Assembly: GCF_900099615.1 (NCBI RefSeq)
Contig: NZ_FMTE01000003.1
Coordinates: 1 to 64,000 of the forward strand
Length of the DNA: 64,000 bases
From: Borreliella japonica
Lineage (GTDB): Bacteria; Spirochaetota; Spirochaetia; Borreliales; Borreliaceae
Direction of reading: 5' to 3'
The notes beneath the pieces were generated by a model. It was not told the DNA's origin. It was given only the letters and a program-made list of their open reading frames with translations, and searched no databases. Positions 58,447-64,000 of this stretch are shown here, piece by piece. Position 1 is the stretch's first letter, and the number at the start of each line of letters is the position of its first letter. The position numbers and the translations under genes are program-made.

Positions 58447-59505
58447 ATGAAAATATCAGTAATAGGAGCAGGCGCTTGGGGAACGGCTATTGCAAAGTCT
58501 TTGGCAGATAAATTTGATTTTAATATTTTTTTGTGGTCTTTTGAAGAAGATGTTAAGAATAGTATTAATAATAATAATGTTAATACCAAATATTTAAAGG
58601 GAATTAAATTGCCAAAAAATTTAGTTGCAAGTTCAGATTTGTTTGAAGTTGCAACGATGTCTGATTACATTTTCATTGCAACGCCTTCTCTTTTTACTGT
58701 TGATATTTTTAAAAAGTTGGATCAATTTTTCCATTCTTTAAAGATAAAGCCGAAATTAGCAATACTTACAAAAGGGTTTATTGCTTTTAATGGGAAAACT
58801 AATACAGTTATTGAAACCGCTGAAAAAATTATTAAAGGATATAAAGATGAAATTACTTATATTGTTGGTCCAAGTCATGCTGAGGAAGTTGGGCTTGGTG
58901 TAATAACAGGACTTGTTGCAGCTAGCAATAACAGAGAAAATGCATATTTATTTATTAATTTATTTAGTAAGACTTCAATTTCTTTGTTTTATAGCAATGA
59001 TGTTTTTGGGGTGCAAATAGCAGCAGCTTTAAAAAATGTGTTTGCAATTGCATTTGGAATTTTAGATGCGTATAAATTAAATTATCCTAATTTGATAGGT
59101 AGTAATACAGAATCATTTTTATTTTCAATATCTTTAAATAATATGAAAGATATTGCAATAGAGCTTGGGGGAAGAAATATTGAAACTTTTTTATTTTTGT
59201 CTGGTTCTGGCGATTTAGATGTTACTTGTAGAAGCAAGTTTGGAAGAAATAGACGATTTGGTAATGAAATTGTTAGTAAAAACATTTTAGAAAGCTTTTT
59301 TAGCATAGATGATTTAATAAGTAATATTGAAAAAATTGGGTATTTACCAGAGGGAGTTTTGGCTACTAAATCAATTTTTTCCCTTTTAAAAGGATTAAAT
59401 CGAGATATTAATTCCAATAGCTTGTTAAGTGTTATATATAGAATTTTGAATAAAGAATTGGAGTCTAAATCTGTTATTGAACACATGAGAGATATTATAC
59501 AGTAA
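58447..59505 (+). CDS. gpsA: Glycerol-3-phosphate dehydrogenase [NAD(P)+]
   Basis: A 352-residue enzyme converting dihydroxyacetone phosphate and glycerol-3-P for phospholipid synthesis. The N-terminal Rossmann motif GAGAWGTAIAK, the active-site Lys region AAALKNVFAIAFG and GSGDLDVTCRSKFGRNRRFG are present. A TATAGGGAG site precedes ATG 58447. A strong terminator follows the stop codon, ending the synthetase-clpA-gpsA unit. Confidence 0.97.
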   Translation: MKISVIGAGAWGTAIAKSLADKFDFNIFLWSFEEDVKNSINNNNVNTKYLKGIKLPKNLVASSDLFEVATMSDYIFIATPSLFTVDIFKKLDQFFHSLKIKPKLAILTKGFIAFNGKTNTVIETAEKIIKGYKDEITYIVGPSHAEEVGLGVITGLVAASNNRENAYLFINLFSKTSISLFYSNDVFGVQIAAALKNVFAIAFGILDAYKLNYPNLIGSNTESFLFSISLNNMKDIAIELGGRNIETFLFLSGSGDLDVTCRSKFGRNRRFGNEIVSKNILESFFSIDDLISNIEKIGYLPEGVLATKSIFSLLKGLNRDINSNSLLSVIYRILNKELESKSVIEHMRDIIQ

Positions 59506-59531
59506 AATAAAGCCTCTTTAGAGGCTTTATT
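59506..59531. terminator. Bidirectional intrinsic terminator after gpsA
   Basis: Perfect 12-bp arms aataaagcctct (59506-59517) and agaggctttatt (59520-59531), separated by two Ts. The stem starts immediately after the gpsA stop and overlaps the last bases of the convergent EIIB-like gene. Confidence 0.9.
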
Positions 59532-59805
59532 GTTTTTGCTCATTCATCATATATAAAATTTTATTATAAACATCTTCTATTATTTCAAAATTCATTACAA
59601 TTTCTGTAAGCTCATTAGATTTAATAGTTCCTATTATGTTGTCATTTTTTGTTAAATCATCTCTTTTGACTAAAGAATTGCTGTCTACTAAAATTTTTAT
59701 TCTTGTTATGTCCTTGTGTATGTTTTTAATATTTTTGATTCCCCCAAAGCATTCTACAATATGCTCTGCTACTTTGATTTTATTTGTTTTTTCTGAGTCT
59801 GCCAT
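59527..59805 (-). CDS. PTS EIIB (glucose-family)-like protein lacking the phospho-cysteine
   Basis: A 92-residue protein aligning along its length with glucose-type EIIB domains: AEHIVECFGGIKNIKNI matches the AxxLVxAFGGxxNIxNL start, followed by ITRIKI for ITRLRV. The active-site Cys of the family LDACITR is Asp here (D32, in IHKDITR). It cannot form the normal phospho-cysteine, so a regulatory or binding role, or loss of function, is likely. It lies eleven bases downstream of the M18 aminopeptidase gene (BB0367). Confidence 0.78.
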   Translation of the reverse strand: MADSEKTNKIKVAEHIVECFGGIKNIKNIHKDITRIKILVDSNSLVKRDDLTKNDNIIGTIKSNELTEIVMNFEIIEDVYNKILYMMNEQKQ

Positions 59806-59816
59806 AGTTAATAATT

Positions 59817-61193
59817 TTATTCCTTGTAGAAAGCTTTGTATGCTAAGTAAGCATTGTATAAGTCAAATTTAGAAGTTATCTCCATTGGAGAATGCATACT
59901 TATAACAGCAGGTCCCATGTCTATTGTTCTTATTCCATATCTAGCTAAGAATTTGGCAACAGTTCCCCCTCCTCCTTCTTCTACCTTTCCAAGTGTTGCT
60001 ACTTGCCAGGCTATATTATTTTTATTTAATAATTGTCTAATATAAGAAACAAGCTCGGCATCAGCATCGCTGGCCATACTTTTTCCACCATGTCCTGTGT
60101 ATTTCATTATGGGTATACCATAGCCAAGTTTGGGAGCATTTTGTTCGTCATGAACTGAGTTAAATAGTGGGTTTATTGCTGCACAAACATCAGCAGAAAT
60201 ACTTTTTGAATTCCATAAAGCTTTTTGGACTTGAAGATTGTTGTATTCCGATTTTTTAATTTTAAAGATTATGTCAGAAACAAAATATTCAAGATATCTT
60301 GAGTCTAGTCCAGTTGAACCTGTTGAGCCAATTTCTTCTTTATCTACAAGAAAGCAAATAGCTGTTTTGTTTGGAATCTCTTCAAGATTAAATATGGATT
60401 CTAGCGAGGTGTAAGCGCAGATTTTGTCATCTTGTCCGTAAGCACCAATTAACGCTTTGTCAAATCCAATGTCTTTTGCTGTTCCTGCAGGCACTATTTC
60501 AATTTCTGATGATACGAAATCTTCTTCTTCTATTTTGTATTGTTCTTTTATTAATTGCAGAGTTGCTAGTTTAACTTTATCTTTTTCTTTTGTTTCAATT
60601 GGCAGGCTTCCAATTAAAATTTTTAGATTTTCTCCTTCAACAATTTCGTCTGATTTTTTATTCCTTTGTATTTTTCTGTCAAGATGAGGCAAAATGTCGG
60701 GAATTACGAATACAGGATCGTTTTCATTGTCACCAATATTGATTTCAACTTTTTCTCCATTTTTTAAGAATATCACACCCCTTATTGAAAGGGGTGTGGA
60801 TAACCATTGGTACTTTTTTATTCCCCCGTAATAGTTGGTTTTAAGAAATGTAAGTTCGTTTTCTTCAGAGATTGGTGAAGGTTTTGCGTCAAGTCTTGGT
60901 GAATCTGTATGAGAAACAATTAAATTCATTCCATTTTCAATAGGATTTTTGCCAATAATAGCAAAAGCAACAGATTTTTCTCTACAGGTGTAAAAAATTT
61001 TATCGCCGGGCATTAAATTTTGTTTTTCTTCAGCGTTAAGGAACCCCCTTTTTTTTGCTCTATCTAAGGCATAGGATGTAACTTCTCTTTCTGTTTTAAA
61101 TTTACTTATAAATTTTTTATAACTTTCAGAAAAATTGAAAATTTGATTTTTTTCTTCTTTGCTTAAAGAAATCCATGGATTTTGTTTTTTCAT
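59817..61193 (-). CDS. M18 family aspartyl/leucine-type aminopeptidase
   Basis: A 458-residue zinc aminopeptidase of the M18 (aminopeptidase I/ApeA) family. Metal ligands are visible in VSHTDSPRLDAKP, DKEEIGSTGSTGLD and the C-terminal MHSPMEITSKFDLY. It is cytoplasmic, trimming N-terminal residues during peptide use, important in an organism dependent on imported peptides. The start ATG 61193 follows an AGGAGG-type site. It is followed by the EIIB-like gene. Confidence 0.94.
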   Translation of the reverse strand: MKKQNPWISLSKEEKNQIFNFSESYKKFISKFKTEREVTSYALDRAKKRGFLNAEEKQNLMPGDKIFYTCREKSVAFAIIGKNPIENGMNLIVSHTDSPRLDAKPSPISEENELTFLKTNYYGGIKKYQWLSTPLSIRGVIFLKNGEKVEINIGDNENDPVFVIPDILPHLDRKIQRNKKSDEIVEGENLKILIGSLPIETKEKDKVKLATLQLIKEQYKIEEEDFVSSEIEIVPAGTAKDIGFDKALIGAYGQDDKICAYTSLESIFNLEEIPNKTAICFLVDKEEIGSTGSTGLDSRYLEYFVSDIIFKIKKSEYNNLQVQKALWNSKSISADVCAAINPLFNSVHDEQNAPKLGYGIPIMKYTGHGGKSMASDADAELVSYIRQLLNKNNIAWQVATLGKVEEGGGGTVAKFLARYGIRTIDMGPAVISMHSPMEITSKFDLYNAYLAYKAFYKE

Positions 61194-61315
61194 TAATAAG
61201 TCCTCCTATTTCATTTTAGCATTTTAATTGTTTTTAAAGTGTGTACAAAATAAATTATTTATTGTAAACTTACCTTTAATTTTAATATTATAAATAAATT
61301 ATAAGGGAGAATTTT

Positions 61316-61903
61316 ATGTATAAAAATGGTTTTTTGAAAAACTATTTAGTAGGGTTTTTATTTTTTTTAATAATTGCGTGTACCTCAAAAGACAGTTCAA
61401 ATGAATATGTTGAGGAGCAAGAAGTGGATAACTCTTCTAAACTCAATGATGCTTCTCAAATAGATGAGCATACTATTGGTCATATTTTTCATGCTATGGG
61501 AGTAGTTCATTCAAAAAATGATCGAAAAGAATTGGGGAAAAATATAAAGGTTTTATATTTTTCTGAAAAAGATGGATACTTTGAAACAATACCTTCAAAA
61601 GAGGGTGCAAAGTTGATAGTTTATCTTTATGACAATATTTACGCAGGAGAGGCCCCAATTAATATCTCTGGAAAAGAAGCTTTTATTTTTGTTGGAATTA
61701 CCTCGGATTTTAAAAAGATTATAAATAGTAATTTGCATGGTGCGCAAAGTGATCTTATTGGCACTTTTAAAGATCTTGATATTAAAAATTCAAAATTGGA
61801 AGTTACAGTTGATGAGAATAATTCAGATGCTAAAACTTTCCTTGAATCTATTAATTATATTATCGACGGTGTTGAAAAAATTTCACCTATGACAATGAAT
61901 TAA
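61316..61903 (+). CDS. Lipoprotein LA7 (P22)
   Basis: A 195-residue lipoprotein with signal ending FLIIAC (acylation site C22), then an acidic Ser/Asn/Glu-rich tether (about 23-50) and a compact domain. It matches the known LA7/P22 antigen by position (BB0365) and features, a periplasm-facing lipoprotein reported as expressed in the tick phase. A TAAGGGAGA site precedes ATG 61316. Biochemical function unknown. Confidence 0.9.
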   Translation: MYKNGFLKNYLVGFLFFLIIACTSKDSSNEYVEEQEVDNSSKLNDASQIDEHTIGHIFHAMGVVHSKNDRKELGKNIKVLYFSEKDGYFETIPSKEGAKLIVYLYDNIYAGEAPINISGKEAFIFVGITSDFKKIINSNLHGAQSDLIGTFKDLDIKNSKLEVTVDENNSDAKTFLESINYIIDGVEKISPMTMN

Positions 61904-61921
61904 TTTATATTCTTGATTTTT

Positions 61922-61948
61922 TAGGCTTTAATTTAAAATTAAAGCCTA
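61922..61948. terminator. Bidirectional terminator between LA7 and mgsA
   Basis: Arms taggctttaattt (61922-61934) and aaattaaagccta (61936-61948) form a perfect 13-bp dyad around one A, with T-rich flanks. The mgsA stop codon (TAG, 61948-61946) is part of the stem. Confidence 0.88.
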
Positions 61949-62329
61949 TTTTGAAATCGAGATTTCAAGTCCTTTTATTAAAATTTCTGCTGTTTTTATG
62001 TTAGTTGCAAGCGGTATATTATGTACATCGCAAAGCCTAATGAGAGCCGACACATCTGGTTCGTGAGGTTGGTTTGTTAGGGGATCTCTAAAGAAGAATA
62101 TAGCCAAGACATTTCCTTCAGCTATTTCAGCTCCAATTTGCTGATCTCCTCCCATGGGGCCCGATTTATATTTAATAATCGCAAGATCAGTAGCTTGTTG
62201 GATTCTGTACCCTGTTGTTCCTGTTGCAATAAGCTTGAATTTGGATAAGAAGAGATGGTTTTGTTTGACAAAATTTACTAAATCATCCTTTTTTTTATCA
62301 TGTGCAATTAATGCTATTTTTTTTCCCAT
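61946..62329 (-). CDS. mgsA: Methylglyoxal synthase
   Basis: A 127-residue enzyme turning dihydroxyacetone phosphate into methylglyoxal, a phosphate-releasing bypass of lower glycolysis. It has [10 protein letters not shown] at the start, GTTGYRI, the catalytic [12 protein letters not shown] with D62, and [10 protein letters not shown] chose ATG 62329 for its AAGGA site; an in-frame TTG at 62350 would add seven residues. It lies downstream of the EAL phosphodiesterase gene and is probably read from it or from a local promoter. Confidence 0.95.
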   Translation of the reverse strand: MGKKIALIAHDKKKDDLVNFVKQNHLFLSKFKLIATGTTGYRIQQATDLAIIKYKSGPMGGDQQIGAEIAEGNVLAIFFFRDPLTNQPHEPDVSALIRLCDVHNIPLATNIKTAEILIKGLEISISK

Positions 62330-62407
62330 TAACTTTATTCCTTTTTTCAATGTAAAATAACTTTTGTTGAAATTTAATAAATTAAATCATTGTTGTGTTT
62401 TTAGAAT

Positions 62408-64000
62408 TTATATTGGTTCTGGTTTATGCCATAAAAATCCCTGTCCATAGTCTATTTCTAGCTCATTTATTTTTTTTAATATTTCTTCATTATATACAAA
62501 TTCGGCAATAATTTTTATATTTTTTGTATCTGCTATTTTTTTAATGGATTTTATTATTACAAAATCTATTTCACTAGAGTTTATGGCCTTTATGAAAGAT
62601 CCATCTATTTTAAGCAAATCTATTGGTAGTGTTTTAATATATGAGAGTGATGTATGTCCGCTTCCAAAATCATCAAGTGCCAGTTTGATTCCAAAACTTT
62701 TTAATTCTTGAAAATATTTATTTATTATTTCAAAATTTTCAAGAATTCCAGTTTCTGTTATTTCTAAGCATATATTTTGAAGTGGAATTTGACTTTTCAA
62801 CAAAGTGTCTTTTAAAAAGATTCGAAAGTTTTGTGATTTTAGTGAATAAGGAGATATGTTAATTGAGAAAACGTGAATCCCATTTTTTGATACAAAGCTT
62901 TTATATTCTCTTAAGGCCTTTTTAACCACCAATTTATCAACTTCAACAGTTAAATTATATTTGTCTATTAAGCTAAAAATTTGATCGTTTGGAATTGGTT
63001 TGCCCATGTGGTCAAAAAGTCTTGTCAAGATTTCTATTTTAGGTTTTAAGTTCTTTTTAAGAGGATTTATTTTTTGATAATAAAGAGTAAAAAAATCATT
63101 TTTTATTGCTTTGAGTATATATTGAAAGATTTTGTTTTGATTTTTTAAAATCACCGCTTCTGGTAGTTCTTCTTTGTATATAATAGGATTAGATTCTTTG
63201 TATTCTGATGATATTTTTGTAGCCATCATTAATTTGGGGATTTTGAATTCTAAATTTTCTTTTAAATTTACTTCTATTATTCCGATATTGAATTCGAATA
63301 TAATAATATCTTCTTTTTGAAATGCCAACATAATTGTTTTTTTGATTTTTTTGGCAATTGAGATTATTTGTTTTTCACCGCCACTTGTGCATATAATTAC
63401 TATTAAATTATTGTTTTTTAGCTTAAAAATATATTCAGAGTATAATGACATTATTTTTGAATACATTATTTTAAGTATTTTTATATTAAGCTTTTCTCTA
63501 TCTCCTTTGTATTCATATTCTGTTGTTAGGGATAGGTCTAAATTAAGTAAGTATATTCTTTTTTTTTTGTTAATATCCATATTGTTTACTAGCAATTTTT
63601 CAATTTCTTTGACATTTTGAATCTCGTCTTGTGAATCAATAATTTCTAGATATTTATAGTTTTCTGTTTCATTAAGGTTTGGTATTTCTTTGATTGTTAT
63701 TAATTTATCAATATTGTTTTGATCGATTGTGCTAATAAATACATCTACGTATATTTTTTTATTATTTTTTAAAGTTAAAAGACAGTTTGTTATTAATATA
63801 TTTTTAAATTCAGAAATAGAATTTGTATGACAGCTTAAATCTATTTTTTTCAACTTTTCCCAATCTCGAATATCTATATCAGTTACTTTTATTGTATTCC
63901 CAGAAGTTTTTATTGGAAGATTAAGATTTTTACTACCTTTTTCATTGATATAAATAATTTCATTTTTGGTGTTTGTGATGATTACTATTTCTTTAATAAG
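62408..64000 (-). CDS. pdeA: EAL-domain cyclic di-GMP phosphodiesterase PdeA (N-terminus cut by window edge)
   Basis: The reading frame is open to the right edge, so the gene begins beyond the window; a TTG at 63853 is inside the protein. The edge-encoded part (EIVIITNTKNEIIYINEKGS) looks like a PAS domain. A degenerate GGDEF-like domain follows, without the motif. The C-terminal EAL domain reads EIL for EAL but keeps INISPYSL, LEITET, LALDDFGSGHTSL, LLKID, IAEF and YGQGF, so catalysis is likely. It should hydrolyse cyclic di-GMP to pGpG, opposing Rrp1. Identity as PdeA (BB0363) is by recalled order and domains. Confidence 0.92.
   Translation of the reverse strand, partial: LIKEIVIITNTKNEIIYINEKGSKNLNLPIKTSGNTIKVTDIDIRDWEKLKKIDLSCHTNSISEFKNILITNCLLTLKNNKKIYVDVFISTIDQNNIDKLITIKEIPNLNETENYKYLEIIDSQDEIQNVKEIEKLLVNNMDINKKKRIYLLNLDLSLTTEYEYKGDREKLNIKILKIMYSKIMSLYSEYIFKLKNNNLIVIICTSGGEKQIISIAKKIKKTIMLAFQKEDIIIFEFNIGIIEVNLKENLEFKIPKLMMATKISSEYKESNPIIYKEELPEAVILKNQNKIFQYILKAIKNDFFTLYYQKINPLKKNLKPKIEILTRLFDHMGKPIPNDQIFSLIDKYNLTVEVDKLVVKKALREYKSFVSKNGIHVFSINISPYSLKSQNFRIFLKDTLLKSQIPLQNICLEITETGILENFEIINKYFQELKSFGIKLALDDFGSGHTSLSYIKTLPIDLLKIDGSFIKAINSSEIDFVIIKSIKKIADTKNIKIIAEFVYNEEILKKINELEIDYGQGFLWHKPEPI

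Noticed and set aside
59082-59543. 153-residue minus-strand frame within gpsA
   Set aside because: Antisense shadow of gpsA that also runs across the terminator hairpin.
1-64000. Mobile elements, prophage, CRISPR arrays or a defence island
   Set aside because: No transposase, integrase, regularly spaced repeats, Cas or restriction genes were seen. The secreted NucA-type nuclease is not part of a defence module.

Overview
The window is a stretch of core chromosome from a Lyme-group spirochete (Borrelia/Borreliella burgdorferi sensu lato). The evidence is strong AT richness, the 23S-5S end next to a giant Hk1-type hybrid kinase, the tandem bmpD-bmpC-bmpA-bmpB lipoprotein genes, an LA7-type lipoprotein, an archaeal-type ProRS, and a gene order that I recall as roughly BB0420 down to BB0363 of strain B31. 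Locus names are from memory; I ran no search and cannot name the species. I see no prophage, insertion sequence, integrase, CRISPR array or recognisable defence island.

Layout. 1-260: the 3' end of a 23S rRNA and a complete 5S rRNA. 358-5767 (+): hybrid kinase Hk1 overlapping the diguanylate cyclase response regulator Rrp1. 10774-5789 (-): cheR, cheB, traB-like, adk and the porin gene dipA. 11035-13929: a dolichol-kinase-like membrane protein (+) facing a translationally coupled outer-membrane protein/secreted nuclease/membrane protein trio (-). 14117-17110 (+): fructose-family PTS permease fruA and manA, ended by a strong bidirectional terminator. 18793-17162 (-): a paralogous outer-membrane protein pair and a small upstream gene. 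18957-26908: an envelope protein, proS, a dicarboxylate/glutamate symporter, a putative lipoprotein, an ankyrin protein, a TPR-like lipoprotein and a hypothetical protein. 26982-38862 (+): tRNA-Thr, rpmG, tRNA-Trp, secE, nusG, rplKAJL, rpoBC, rpsLG. 38962-43537 (+): the four bmp genes. 43649-47649 (+): a trehalase-like glycosidase, mgtE, a HIT protein and a membrane protein. 51177-47660 (-): pdeB, pfs, metK, luxS. 51303-59505 (+): a membrane protein, gltX, glyS, tyrS, clpA, gpsA. 59527 to the end: a PTS EIIB-like protein, M18 aminopeptidase, LA7, methylglyoxal synthase and an EAL phosphodiesterase (pdeA) that runs off the right edge.

Two themes connect the region. The first is cyclic di-GMP: the synthase (Rrp1) with its kinase, an HD-GYP-family protein (PdeB) and an EAL enzyme (PdeA) all lie in this window. 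The second is a set of proteins whose fold is kept but whose key residues have changed. These are the HD-GYP protein (most metal ligands replaced), ClpA (second ATPase module degenerate but ClpP-docking loop kept), CheB (receiver domain without its phospho-acceptor) and an EIIB-like protein (phospho-cysteine replaced by Asp). I consider these four the best candidates for undescribed biology here. I did not find a wholly new multi-gene system. Several perfect inverted repeats in divergent intergenic regions, especially three clustered upstream of fruA, are unexplained candidate regulatory sites.
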